From a virus, in IMG/VR virus record IMGVR_UViG_3300032296_003307, positions 62,001 to 126,000 of that record: a stretch of 64,000 nt of DNA. One strand, 5' to 3'. A program made the position numbers and the translations under genes. Positions 34,688 through 43,720 of this stretch are shown one piece after another. How positions within the stretch are numbered: position 1 is the stretch's first letter; the number at the start of each line of letters is the position of its first letter. A model generated the notes under the pieces. That model saw only the letters and a program-made list of their open reading frames with translations, had not been told where the DNA came from and ran no database searches.

Positions 34688-35496
34688 AAATAAAAGCAGC
34701 TCATTTTGATAAAAATGTATTTGAAGATAAATTAAAACATTTGTCTCATTTAGATTTTTCTCTATTTATTGATACTCCCCCTCAATCCCAAGATGAATTA
34801 TCTCCAATAAACATCATCTCGTTCCAGGAACCAAATGAATATTTTGGTCTTCATGATTGGACTATTCAAAATAAAGACCTATTTCAAATTATTTTAACTC
34901 AAAGTGATAAAGTATTAAATAATTGTGATAATGCTGTTTATCAACCTTTTGGACATACTTGGTTACAACCAAATCAATATGAAAAAAAACATAAAAAAGA
35001 ATTTAAAATAGCTCATCTTCAAGGTAAGTTACTTAAAACATATGGTCATTCTTTAAGACATGAAGTAACAGCTAGAAAAAATGAATTTAATATTCCTACT
35101 AAGTTTTATGAAACATATGGAGACAGAAATAATATTGAAGATGCTCGTTTAGGCAAAGAATTTATTTTTGGGGGTTCTCAATTTGGAGTGGTAATTGAAA
35201 ATACTTCCCATAGAGGTTATTTTACTGAAAAAATATTAGATTGTTTATTATTGAAAACAATTCCTTTATATTGGGGTTGCTCAAATATAGGTGATTATTT
35301 TGATATAGACGGTATTATACCGTTTAATAATGTAGATGATTTAATTTACATATCAAATAATTTAACTGAGGAATTTTATGAATCTAAAAAAGAAATAATT
35401 AATAAAAATTGGAAATTGGCTTTAAATTACGTAAATTATGAACAAAATATAGTTAACACAATTACAAACATTTTTAAACACAATAATATTATATGA
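34684..35496 (+). CDS. GT10-type fucosyltransferase-like protein
   Basis: A 270-residue protein starting at GTG. It carries the GT10 signature FGVVIENTSHRGYFTEKILD followed by LLLKTIPLYWGCSNI, as in alpha-1,3-fucosyltransferases. It would transfer a deoxyhexose from a nucleotide donor. Overlaps of 4 nt on both sides place it in the operon. Confidence 0.82.
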   Translation: MKIKAAHFDKNVFEDKLKHLSHLDFSLFIDTPPQSQDELSPINIISFQEPNEYFGLHDWTIQNKDLFQIILTQSDKVLNNCDNAVYQPFGHTWLQPNQYEKKHKKEFKIAHLQGKLLKTYGHSLRHEVTARKNEFNIPTKFYETYGDRNNIEDARLGKEFIFGGSQFGVVIENTSHRGYFTEKILDCLLLKTIPLYWGCSNIGDYFDIDGIIPFNNVDDLIYISNNLTEEFYESKKEIINKNWKLALNYVNYEQNIVNTITNIFKHNNII

Positions 35497-36635
35497 AAAA
35501 AATATGGTATGCTCCTTATAAATTTGAATCTTATGGGGAAGAAGAAATTAAAGCAGTAGAAGAATCACTCCGTTCAGGATGGTTAGGTGGACAAGGTCCA
35601 AAATCTGTTGAGTTTGAAGAAAAAATAGCAAAACGTTTTGGAAAAAAATACGGTGTATTTGTTAATTCAGGCTCTTCGGCTTGTTTACTTGCATTAGCTA
35701 GTTTACAATTACCAAAAGGTACTAAAGTAATTACTCCTGCTTGTACGTTTTCCACAACATTAGCACCTATTATTCAACTAGGACTTATTCCGGTATTTGT
35801 AGATGTAGGGTTAAATGATTATGTAGCAGATATTGAACAAGTGATAGAGGCTGTTACTCCTGAAGTAAAAATAATTATGTTACCTAATTTAATTGGTAAT
35901 AAACCAGATTGGAAAAAATTAAAAAATGATTTAAAATATTTAGGTAGAAAAGATATAATATTAATTGAAGACTCAGCAGATACTGTAACCTATACTCCTG
36001 AATCCGATATTGCTACAACTAGTTTCTATGCTTCACATGTTATCACAGCTGGTGGTTCAGGTGGGATGGTAATGTTTAATGATAAAAAATTAGTAAATGT
36101 TTGTTTACAATTTAGAGATTGGGGTAGATTAGGAGGTGATTCTGAAATTATGTCTGAACGTTTTAATCATATGGTAGATGGTATTCCTTATGACCATAAA
36201 TTCTTGTATAGTGTCTTAGGATATAATTTTAAATCATCTGAAATGAATGCTGCTTTTGGTTTAGTTCAATTAGAACGTTTTAAAACATTCGAACAAATTA
36301 GAAGAGCAAATGTTGAGCGTTATATTGAAAATCTTAAAGATGTAGAAGAAATTTTGTTACCTGATGATTCAATTAAACCAAATTGGTTAGCTATTCCTTT
36401 GCAAACTGAAAGACGTTTTGAACTACTTAACTTCCTTGAAGATAATAACATCCAAACCAGAGTAACCTTTGCTGGAAATGTAACACGTCACCCTGTTTAT
36501 AGAGAATATCTACAAGAATTTACTAATTCAGATACTATTATGAAAAACGGATTCTTGTTAGGTGCTCATCATGGAATGACTATCGAGGATGTAGATTATG
36601 TTTGTGATAAAATCAAAGAATTCTTTAAAAAATGA
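35493..36635 (+). CDS. PLP-dependent sugar 3-dehydrase (DegT/RfbH/ColD type)
   Basis: A 380-residue DegT-family enzyme. At the usual PLP-lysine position it has His182 (SFYASHVITAGGSGG), the hallmark of the 3-dehydrase branch (ColD, RfbH) that removes C3-OH from a 4-keto-6-deoxy sugar instead of aminating it. RDWGR, YDHKF and GYNFKSSEMNAAFG also match RfbH-like enzymes. No Fe-S cysteine set is seen, so a ColD-like reaction is more likely. It points to a 3,6-dideoxy or branched sugar. Confidence 0.83.
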   Translation: MKKIWYAPYKFESYGEEEIKAVEESLRSGWLGGQGPKSVEFEEKIAKRFGKKYGVFVNSGSSACLLALASLQLPKGTKVITPACTFSTTLAPIIQLGLIPVFVDVGLNDYVADIEQVIEAVTPEVKIIMLPNLIGNKPDWKKLKNDLKYLGRKDIILIEDSADTVTYTPESDIATTSFYASHVITAGGSGGMVMFNDKKLVNVCLQFRDWGRLGGDSEIMSERFNHMVDGIPYDHKFLYSVLGYNFKSSEMNAAFGLVQLERFKTFEQIRRANVERYIENLKDVEEILLPDDSIKPNWLAIPLQTERRFELLNFLEDNNIQTRVTFAGNVTRHPVYREYLQEFTNSDTIMKNGFLLGAHHGMTIEDVDYVCDKIKEFFKK

Positions 36636-37240
36636 TAGATTTAAAAAAACGTATATTAGAAATAGCCTATAAAAATAAATTAAGTCACTTGGGTTCATAT
36701 CTCTCTAGTTTAGAAATAATAGAAGAAATATACAAAAAGAAAAACCCAGAAGACATATTTATCTTATCTTCAGGACATGCTGCTTTAGCTTTATATGTTG
36801 TTTTAGAAGCATATGAAGGTAGAAATGCTGAAGAATTATTTAAAAAACATGGTGGTCATCCTCATAGAGATGAAAAAAACGGATTGTATTGCTCCACAGG
36901 AAGCTTAGGTTTGGGGATAACAATAGCAGTAGGTAGAGCATTAGCTAATCCGAAACGTAAAGTTTATGTTTTGATTAGTGATGGTGAAGCTGCTGAAGGT
37001 TCCATTTGGGAATCTTTAAGATTTATTTATGAACAAAATATAAAAAATATAGAAGTATATGCTAATATAAATGGTTATGCTGCTTATGATAAAATAGATG
37101 TTGAATATTTAAGTAAAAGATTATTATCTTTTTTACCTAACATAAATCTACGTTATACATCAGTAAACCAATATCCCTTTTTAAAAGGTATAAATGCTCA
37201 TTACCATGTAATGTCAGAGGAGGACTATAAATTAATATGA
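36632..37240 (+). CDS. Transketolase-like N-terminal (TPP-binding) subunit
   Basis: A 202-residue protein covering the TPP/Mg-binding half of a transketolase: LSSGHAALALY, GGHPHRDEKNGLYCSTGSLG and SDGEAAEGSIWESLRF (about 118-133). It is shorter than usual N-terminal subunits (about 270 aa). The partner half is the next gene. Split transketolases in sugar clusters can add two-carbon branches. Confidence 0.82.
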   Translation: MIDLKKRILEIAYKNKLSHLGSYLSSLEIIEEIYKKKNPEDIFILSSGHAALALYVVLEAYEGRNAEELFKKHGGHPHRDEKNGLYCSTGSLGLGITIAVGRALANPKRKVYVLISDGEAAEGSIWESLRFIYEQNIKNIEVYANINGYAAYDKIDVEYLSKRLLSFLPNINLRYTSVNQYPFLKGINAHYHVMSEEDYKLI

Positions 37241-37707
37241 GAAAAGAATTCGCTTCAATACTCCATTCAGAAATGTCTCAAAATGAAAATATTATTTTGT
37301 TAACTGGAGACTTAGGGTATGGAATGTGGGATAAAATTAAAATAGATTATCCTGATAGGTTTTATAATACTTTATCAGCTGAACAATTAATGATGGGGGC
37401 AGCCATAGGAATGGCTATGGAAGGTAAAATTCCTATAGTTTATTCAATAACTCCTTTTGCTATTTATAGACCATTTGAATTAATAAGAAATTATTTGAAC
37501 CATGAAAATATACCTGTAAAAATAGTAGGTGGAGGTAGAGATAAAGAATATGGATACTTAGGTTTTTCACACTGGGCTGAAGAAGATATTGATGTTTTGT
37601 CAAATTTTAAAAATTTGGCCTTATTTAAACCAAAAGAATTCTCTGATAAAATATTTAGTGATTTTTTATATAACCAGAAACCATCTTATTTAAATTTGTC
37701 TCGATGA
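37237..37707 (+). CDS. Transketolase-like pyrimidine-binding subunit
   Basis: A 156-residue protein with the central transketolase domain only: LLTGDLGYG, NTLSAEQLMMGAAIGMAMEG (the conserved Glu is in SAEQ) and PIVYSITPFAIYRPFELIRN. The C-terminal third domain of complete enzymes is missing. It is translationally coupled to 36632 and probably forms a heteromer. Confidence 0.82.
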   Translation: MRKEFASILHSEMSQNENIILLTGDLGYGMWDKIKIDYPDRFYNTLSAEQLMMGAAIGMAMEGKIPIVYSITPFAIYRPFELIRNYLNHENIPVKIVGGGRDKEYGYLGFSHWAEEDIDVLSNFKNLALFKPKEFSDKIFSDFLYNQKPSYLNLSR

Positions 37708-38483
37708 AAATATTAATCACAGGGGGTAATGGATATATAGGTAAGTCATTATATAATGCTTTAAAAGATAAATATGATGTTACTTCTGTAAGTCGAAAAG
37801 ATTTTGATTTAACTGCTTTTGAAGCAATGAATAAATTTTTTCAAGGAAAATATTTTAATGTAGTTATTCATTGTGCTGTTGTAGGAGGTAGTAGATTAAA
37901 AACAGATTCACATAAAGATATGGATGTGAATTTAGTTATGTATTATAATCTCCTTCAACATAAACCCCATTTTAACAAATTAATACATTTTGGTTCAGGA
38001 GCAGAAATACATAATCCTGAATCCCCCTATGGTTTAAGTAAAAAAGTTATATCCAATTCAATATCTGAAATAGATAATTTTTATAATATAAGAATATATG
38101 GGGTATTTGATGAAAATGAATTAGACACTAGATTTATTAAAACTTGTATTAAGAAATACATTAATAAAGAACCAATGTTAGTTCAAGATAAGAAAATGTC
38201 CTTTTTTTACATGAAGGATTTAATAACATTAGTAGATTATTATATCCAATCTTCCCCAAGTACATTATTAAAGGAAAGCAATTGTGCCTATATCAATTCA
38301 ACATCTTTATTAGATATAGCTAATATTATAAATGAATTAGAAGATTATAAAGTTCCTATTTACTTGGATACACAAGTAGGTAAAGATTATGAATCAAAGT
38401 ATAATGCTCCTTACGGATTAAAATACATAGGACTAAAACAAGGTATTATAGAAACATATAATAAATTAAAAAATGAATATTAA
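37704..38483 (+). CDS. NAD-dependent epimerase/reductase (extended SDR)
   Basis: A 259-residue short-chain dehydrogenase. The NAD-binding motif is ITGGNGYIG (4-12) and the active-site YxxxK is in SPYGLSKK. It probably reduces or epimerises the sugar made by the 3-dehydrase and transketolase pair just upstream. It overlaps genes on both sides. Confidence 0.83.
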   Translation: MKILITGGNGYIGKSLYNALKDKYDVTSVSRKDFDLTAFEAMNKFFQGKYFNVVIHCAVVGGSRLKTDSHKDMDVNLVMYYNLLQHKPHFNKLIHFGSGAEIHNPESPYGLSKKVISNSISEIDNFYNIRIYGVFDENELDTRFIKTCIKKYINKEPMLVQDKKMSFFYMKDLITLVDYYIQSSPSTLLKESNCAYINSTSLLDIANIINELEDYKVPIYLDTQVGKDYESKYNAPYGLKYIGLKQGIIETYNKLKNEY

Positions 38484-39414
38484 AATAATGTTCCATATAA
38501 TGCCATGGGATATAGATTGCGCATTATTAGTTTTTGATAAATTAAAACAATCTTCTTATTTTATTGATAATGAAGATAAAATTTATATTGATTCTTTTTT
38601 AAATTTATCACATGATATTATTGATTGGGATAATTCTTCGTTCCCAAAAGAATATTTTATTAAAAAATACCAAATATTAGATGATTTAGTTAAAGATATT
38701 TTTGTACATAAACCTTTTGTATACGATAAAGAAGGTATTTATGGTCATTTAGATTCTCAAAAAACTATAATCGAACCCCACATTGATTATTATGTAGGAT
38801 TATGTCCTGATGTTGACTTTCAAGAACATCTTCTCTATTACCTAATAGAATCAGCAAAACAGATAAAAAATGAATACTTTGTTTTAACTCCACAAATATT
38901 TAAAAGTTGGGATTCAAGTTGGGACCTTTTAGTAAATGACAAATTTCAAAATATTCCCTACAATCAATGTTATAATATTGATATCCATAAAATAAGACAT
39001 GATTGTTTAGAATTAGATACTCCTGCACTTAAACTTTCTCCTGGTTTTAAATTTGCTGGTTGGCTTGATTTGTATAGTAAAAATTTTTATGAAAAATTAA
39101 TACCTACTTTAGATGAATGGAAAGGATATGGTCCTTGGGATTTGTATGCTATGAATGTGTGTAATATTGCAAAATCTAAAGGAGTAGATATTGAACAATA
39201 TATTTTAGAAAATCAAGTAATATGGTTTAAAGATGTAGGTTGTTGGCAAAATGAAGAAGAACATGCAGGTCATGGAAAAATAAGATTAATTTATAAAGAT
39301 TTTTTAACACTAAAACTTGGAAGACAAGAACAAAGATCATACATTGATAAAAATCTTCTTCATTATTTAAATAAATGGATAGAATACGCTAAAAATAATA
39401 ACATAATTAAGTAA
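38473..39414 (+). CDS. Sugar-island protein of unknown function (possible glycosyltransferase)
   Basis: A 313-residue protein (MNIKIMFHIMPWDIDCALLV). The long alpha/beta sequence includes YVGLCPDVDFQEH and a C-terminal HAGHGKIRLIY, which might belong to a divergent GT-A fold. No firm motif. It overlaps the SDR by 11 nt. Confidence 0.55.
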   Translation: MNIKIMFHIMPWDIDCALLVFDKLKQSSYFIDNEDKIYIDSFLNLSHDIIDWDNSSFPKEYFIKKYQILDDLVKDIFVHKPFVYDKEGIYGHLDSQKTIIEPHIDYYVGLCPDVDFQEHLLYYLIESAKQIKNEYFVLTPQIFKSWDSSWDLLVNDKFQNIPYNQCYNIDIHKIRHDCLELDTPALKLSPGFKFAGWLDLYSKNFYEKLIPTLDEWKGYGPWDLYAMNVCNIAKSKGVDIEQYILENQVIWFKDVGCWQNEEEHAGHGKIRLIYKDFLTLKLGRQEQRSYIDKNLLHYLNKWIEYAKNNNIIK

Positions 39415-39417
39415 AAC

Positions 39418-40113
39418 ATGAAAACAATTACAACGTATGAAGATCTAGTTCAAGATCTTATCGACAACAAAATTACAATGGTCCGTCCAGATGAATTCAA
39501 AACAATATTTAAACATTATCCCAAAATATCTGAGGTTGAAGGTGATATAGTAGAATGTGGGGTTTGGAGAGGTGGGTTTTCAATATTTCTAAGTTATGTA
39601 TTTCAAGATAAAAATATTTGGGTATGTGATTCATATGAAGGATTTCAACCTTTAGAAACAGCTAAACATAAATACGATAAAGAAAGACATACTCCTCAAT
39701 TTACACATAACGCTGTAGGTCCATTAGGTATTAGTTTAGAAGAAGTTCAAACCCATTTTAGAAATTATGGTTTAGGAGATCAAGATCGAATTAAATTTTT
39801 AAAAGGATTTGTTAAAGATACTTTACCAACTTCAGGAATTGAGAAAATAGCTTTATTAAGAATAGATGTAGACGCATATTCAGCTACATTAGAAACTTTA
39901 GAAGAATTATATGATAAAGTTCAACCTGGAGGGTATATTATATTTGATGATTCTTGTTTATATGAAACTCTAGATGCTATTAAAGCATTCTTTAAACAAA
40001 GAAATTTACCCGAATTTATAAACCATCCAGTGACTAGTCAACCTTTAAATATTAATGAAAAACACACTAATGATAATTCAGGGTTACCAGCAGGATGTTA
40101 TATTGTAAAATAG
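39418..40113 (+). CDS. TylF/MycF-type O-methyltransferase
   Basis: A 231-residue SAM-dependent methyltransferase. Motif I is GDIVECGVWRGGFSIF, and WVCDSYEGFQP and ALLRIDVDAYSATLETLEEL with IIFDDS match the macrocin/mycinamicin O-methyltransferase family, including the metal-binding Asp residues. It probably methylates a hydroxyl of the deoxysugar. Confidence 0.83.
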   Translation: MKTITTYEDLVQDLIDNKITMVRPDEFKTIFKHYPKISEVEGDIVECGVWRGGFSIFLSYVFQDKNIWVCDSYEGFQPLETAKHKYDKERHTPQFTHNAVGPLGISLEEVQTHFRNYGLGDQDRIKFLKGFVKDTLPTSGIEKIALLRIDVDAYSATLETLEELYDKVQPGGYIIFDDSCLYETLDAIKAFFKQRNLPEFINHPVTSQPLNINEKHTNDNSGLPAGCYIVK

Positions 40114-40120
40114 ATAAGAT

Positions 40121-40828
40121 ATGAAAAAAACACTAACACAAATCGCAAATTCAATTGGAATTGATAAAGGAACAATTGCAAATTCATGTCATGGATTTAC
40201 AAAAATGTATGATGATATATTAACTCCTTTAAGAGAAAAACCTATTATTATGTTAGAAATAGGAGTATCTGGAGGTGGTTCTCTTAAAATGTGGGAAGAA
40301 TATTTTTCAGATGCTATAATTATCGCTCTAGACATTGTTAATGAGACTCATTTATCAAATGATAAAACTTTTGTTTACCAATTAGATCAATCTGATGAAA
40401 CTCAATTACAAAATTTTGTAAATCAATGTAAAGAAAATGGATACGAATTTGATTTTATTATTGATGATGGAAGTCATCATATGCGAGATCAACAATTAAC
40501 ATTAGCTTATCTCTTTCCATTATTAAAGTCTCAAGGAATATATGTTATAGAAGATCTCCATACATCTTTACTTCCTAACGGTTATTCATTATATGGAAAA
40601 CTTACAGAAATTTCCCCAGATAGACATAATACCACATTAAATTATCTTTCTCATGGTATAAATAGTATTTATATTACCCCAGAACAAAATATGTATTTAA
40701 ATAAAAATATTGATTCTATTAATATACATAATATATTTAATCCTATTATAGATACATGGCATGAATCTTTAGGTGTAGGAAAACCATATATGGGAAGAAG
40801 TATAACATCCTTTATAATTAAAAAATAA
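40121..40828 (+). CDS. Class I methyltransferase (cephalosporin/rhamnosyl O-MT type)
   Basis: A 235-residue methyltransferase with IMLEIGVSGGGSLKMWEEYF as motif I, IIALDI, DFIIDDGSHHMRDQ and YVIEDLH. The DDGSHH segment is characteristic of sugar O-methyltransferases such as those in tetracenomycin synthesis. It is the second of three methyltransferases in a row. Confidence 0.8.
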   Translation: MKKTLTQIANSIGIDKGTIANSCHGFTKMYDDILTPLREKPIIMLEIGVSGGGSLKMWEEYFSDAIIIALDIVNETHLSNDKTFVYQLDQSDETQLQNFVNQCKENGYEFDFIIDDGSHHMRDQQLTLAYLFPLLKSQGIYVIEDLHTSLLPNGYSLYGKLTEISPDRHNTTLNYLSHGINSIYITPEQNMYLNKNIDSINIHNIFNPIIDTWHESLGVGKPYMGRSITSFIIKK

Positions 40829-40832
40829 GAAT

Positions 40833-41414
40833 ATGAAAATAATTCAAATAGGAGCTAATAATGGAAAGGATAATGTTTTTGATTTTATTAAAGAAAACCA
40901 AAAATCTTTAGAGTTAGCAATATTAATAGAACCTATACCTTTTATTATTGACGAATTAAAATTTCAATATAAAGATATAAATAATGTTATAGTAGAAAAT
41001 ATAGCTATAACTGATGAGGAAAATCTTGAAAAAATGACTTTGTATTATTTAGGAGACAGTAATTATGAGGTAAGTTCATTCAGTAAGAATCATGTTATAA
41101 CCCACAAACCCCCAGGCTCATCATTCCCCTTAGAATCATTAGAAGTTTCTTGCTTAACTATTAATAATATTATGACTAAATATGATCTGGAAGTAATAGA
41201 TTATCTATTTATAGATACTGAAGGATTGGACGTTCATATAATAGCTAGTATCGATTTTGCAAAATATAAAATTAAAAATATAATATTTGAAGCTGTTCAT
41301 ACTGATGGAGCATTTAGTAGAGGTGAAAATTTTAATAAAATATGTAACTATTTAAATCAATTAGGGTATAATTTATCAAATATGGACCAATTAAATATAA
41401 AAGCCAGTCTATGA
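40833..41414 (+). CDS. FkbM-family methyltransferase
   Basis: A 193-residue protein. IIQIGANNGKDNVFDFI is a short SAM-binding motif; LIEPIPFIIDEL, VENIAITDEE and DYLFIDTEGLDVHII are FkbM-family features. It is short for the family. It overlaps the next gene by 4 nt. Confidence 0.77.
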   Translation: MKIIQIGANNGKDNVFDFIKENQKSLELAILIEPIPFIIDELKFQYKDINNVIVENIAITDEENLEKMTLYYLGDSNYEVSSFSKNHVITHKPPGSSFPLESLEVSCLTINNIMTKYDLEVIDYLFIDTEGLDVHIIASIDFAKYKIKNIIFEAVHTDGAFSRGENFNKICNYLNQLGYNLSNMDQLNIKASL

Positions 41415-42148
41415 AAATCATCTACCGTATCTCAGACACAGGTTATAACAAAGTAAAACCAAATTACGTTAACAATGAAAATTGTTTGAGAAATTTCTGT
41501 AATGTATTTTTTGATCATATTTATGATATTATAGTTTTAGCAGACAATTGTAGTGAACCTACTTTAGATATAATTAAAAAATTTATTGACCCAATCAATA
41601 TAGAAAAAGTATCTGTAGGACATGGTGCTGGAACTTTTAATTTGGCTTTAGATAAAGCATTAAAATGGGAAGATGATGAAATAGTTTACTTTGTAGAAAA
41701 CGATTATATTCATTTACAAGGTTCTCCCCAAATTATAAAAGAAGGAATTAAATTAGGAGCACCTTATGTTACTTTATATCTTCATCCTGATAAATTTATG
41801 TCACCTTCTCAAGGAGGTAATCCTGAGGTTGATGAAGATGGAGGTTATTTAACAAGAATTTATAGAGGTGAAACTCAATTATTTGGAATGTTTAATAGCA
41901 CAACTATGACTTTTGCTTCAACAGTAAAAACATTAAGAGAAGACGAATCTATTTTAAGAAAACATACCAACAAAGGTCATTATCCTGATGATTTTAAAAT
42001 GTTTTTGGAGTTAAGAGATAATGGAAAAGCATTATTGTGTCCCTTAAATACTTTTTCCACTCATGGAGAAACAAATTGGTTAGCTCCTTTATATAAAGTA
42101 AAACAAGAAAACCTAGTTGAGGAATGGAAAAAGCATATATTTCAGTAA
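41411..42148 (+). CDS. Probable GT-A glycosyltransferase
   Basis: A 245-residue protein (MKIIYRISDTGYNKVKPNYV) with a GT-A-like pattern: DIIVLADNCSEPTLDII, then VGHGAGTFNLALDKAL and VYFVENDYIHLQG, where ENDY may replace DxD. It lies between the methyltransferases and a clear GT2 gene, which it overlaps by 25 nt. Confidence 0.65.
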   Translation: MKIIYRISDTGYNKVKPNYVNNENCLRNFCNVFFDHIYDIIVLADNCSEPTLDIIKKFIDPINIEKVSVGHGAGTFNLALDKALKWEDDEIVYFVENDYIHLQGSPQIIKEGIKLGAPYVTLYLHPDKFMSPSQGGNPEVDEDGGYLTRIYRGETQLFGMFNSTTMTFASTVKTLREDESILRKHTNKGHYPDDFKMFLELRDNGKALLCPLNTFSTHGETNWLAPLYKVKQENLVEEWKKHIFQ

Positions 42149-42903
42149 TAATACCTACTTATAAATCACCAGAGGCACTTGATTTGTGTTTACGTTCGGC
42201 TATTGAAGGACAACAAAACAAAAACCAAATCATAGTAGTGGTTGATGGTTTTTATGATTTAAATAAAGAGGTATTAGAAAAATGGAGTCAACATATTGAT
42301 ATTCTAAATTTAGAAGAAAATGTTGGTTTGTGTAGAGGTACTAATTTAGGTGTTTACAACTCTCAGTACGACAAAATACTGATAGTGAATGATGATAATA
42401 TTTTTCCTAAAAATTGGGATGTTGATTTACTAAATTCCTATAAGGAAAATAGTGTTATCTCTCCTAACCAAATTGAACCTATTCCCTCTATATTCAAACA
42501 ATTTAAAATTGAAAATTTAGGTCGTGACCCAAAAACATTTGATTTGGAGGCTTTTTGGGATTATGCTTCAAAAACTTCTTCTCAATTAAACGAGGAATCT
42601 GGCTCTACTTTACCTATATTCATGAAAAAATACGACTATTTAAAAGTGGGAGGTTGGGACGAAAATTATGATATGGGAGTTGTAGCCGATTGGGATTTCT
42701 TTCTAAAATGCACTATCTCAGGAATGAAAATGATAAGAACATATAGTTGTCATTTTTATCATTTTGTTTCTCTAACCACTATGACCCCAGAAAAAGAACA
42801 ACAAAGAAGACAATCAGAACAAAATGGTCATGAATATGCAAAATACAAATGGGGTAGTTATATTTATTCTCATCCTGAAACTAATTTAAAATTTATTCTA
42901 TGA
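42124..42903 (+). CDS. GT2-family glycosyltransferase
   Basis: A 259-residue GT2 enzyme: ISVIIPTYKSPEALDLCLRS, VGLCRGTNLGVYNS, the DxD-type ILIVNDDNIFP and the late VGGWDENYDMGVVADWDFF. It is the last enzyme of the sugar island. Confidence 0.85.
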   Translation: MEKAYISVIIPTYKSPEALDLCLRSAIEGQQNKNQIIVVVDGFYDLNKEVLEKWSQHIDILNLEENVGLCRGTNLGVYNSQYDKILIVNDDNIFPKNWDVDLLNSYKENSVISPNQIEPIPSIFKQFKIENLGRDPKTFDLEAFWDYASKTSSQLNEESGSTLPIFMKKYDYLKVGGWDENYDMGVVADWDFFLKCTISGMKMIRTYSCHFYHFVSLTTMTPEKEQQRRQSEQNGHEYAKYKWGSYIYSHPETNLKFIL

Positions 42904-43058
42904 TATTTGGATTTTATAATAAAAGAGATAAAACACAAGAAACAATTGGACGCACAGTTGGACTTTCAAGATTGGAGGCAGCAAAATACTTTGCCGAGCG
43001 TAAACAACTGTCATTAAAAGAATTTTTAAAAATATTTGGTGTTAAAACAATCATATGA
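42900..43058 (+). CDS. Small conserved phage protein, 52 aa
   Basis: MIFGFYNKRDKTQETIGRTV followed by SRLEAAKYFAERKQLSLKEF. The RLEAA..FA.RKQ..LK.FL pattern is familiar from T4-like phage small proteins. It overlaps the previous gene by 4 nt (ATGA) and the next by 4 nt. Function unknown. Confidence 0.65.
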   Translation: MIFGFYNKRDKTQETIGRTVGLSRLEAAKYFAERKQLSLKEFLKIFGVKTII

Positions 43059-43423
43059 AAGAGTTTGGTAAAAATTTAAAAATACAACAAAAGAAAAAAC
43101 AAACCAGTGATAAAGAACTATTTGTTGACCTAATTAATCTTTTTGACGAGTGCAACTCAAGAACAGATGCTTTAGAAAATGACTTTTTATTAGGGATATC
43201 ATCATATGATGAATCGTTTTATATATTAATAGAAAACCTTTTAGTCGTGGCCTATGGTGATTGGAAAGCAGACATCATTTTATGGTGGGTATATGACCGT
43301 TATGACGGTGAAGGAAATTTGTTACCCGTGGAATTAAATTTCCATGATGAAAACAAACAAGAAGAAATTCTGATTGAAACAGCAGAACAATTGTGGGACA
43401 TACTTAAAAAAATAGAAGAATAA
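43055..43423 (+). CDS. Conserved hypothetical protein, 122 aa
   Basis: A soluble acidic protein with a basic start (MKEFGKNLKIQQKKKQ) and a Trp-containing centre (DWKADIILWWVYDRYDG). Similar small proteins occur beside the 52-aa gene in related phages. Function unknown. Confidence 0.6.
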   Translation: MKEFGKNLKIQQKKKQTSDKELFVDLINLFDECNSRTDALENDFLLGISSYDESFYILIENLLVVAYGDWKADIILWWVYDRYDGEGNLLPVELNFHDENKQEEILIETAEQLWDILKKIEE

Positions 43424-43720
43424 ATGAAAAATTGTGTTAAATGTGGAGGGATGATTCCTGAGGGAAGACTCAAAGCACTACCAGGAACTAAAACATGTGT
43501 GAATTGCTCTAGTGCCAAAATGAAAGGTACAGTAACAGTAATGAAAGGTGAGGGAGATCACACTTGGATTGAAACTATTCATTTGGAACATGAAGACTAC
43601 AAAGCCTATGTTGAGGCAGAAAACAAAATGAGAAAAGGAGGAATGAGATTACTTGACGATCCTGACGATAGTAAAGATGTTCCTTACGGATTCCACGAAA
43701 CAAAAATAGATAAAGAGTAA
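43424..43720 (+). CDS. DksA/TraR-type zinc-finger protein
   Basis: A 98-residue protein with CVKCGGMIPEGRLKALPGTK and then CVNC (4-29), the C4 zinc finger of DksA/TraR proteins. It lacks the long coiled coil of DksA, so it may be a reduced regulator. Its stop overlaps the next start (TAATG). Confidence 0.75.
   Translation: MKNCVKCGGMIPEGRLKALPGTKTCVNCSSAKMKGTVTVMKGEGDHTWIETIHLEHEDYKAYVEAENKMRKGGMRLLDDPDDSKDVPYGFHETKIDKE

Noticed and set aside
35493-36635. Ordinary sugar aminotransferase
   Set aside because: The PLP-lysine position holds His182, and the RDWGR/YDHKF/GYNFK pattern matches the 3-dehydrase branch.
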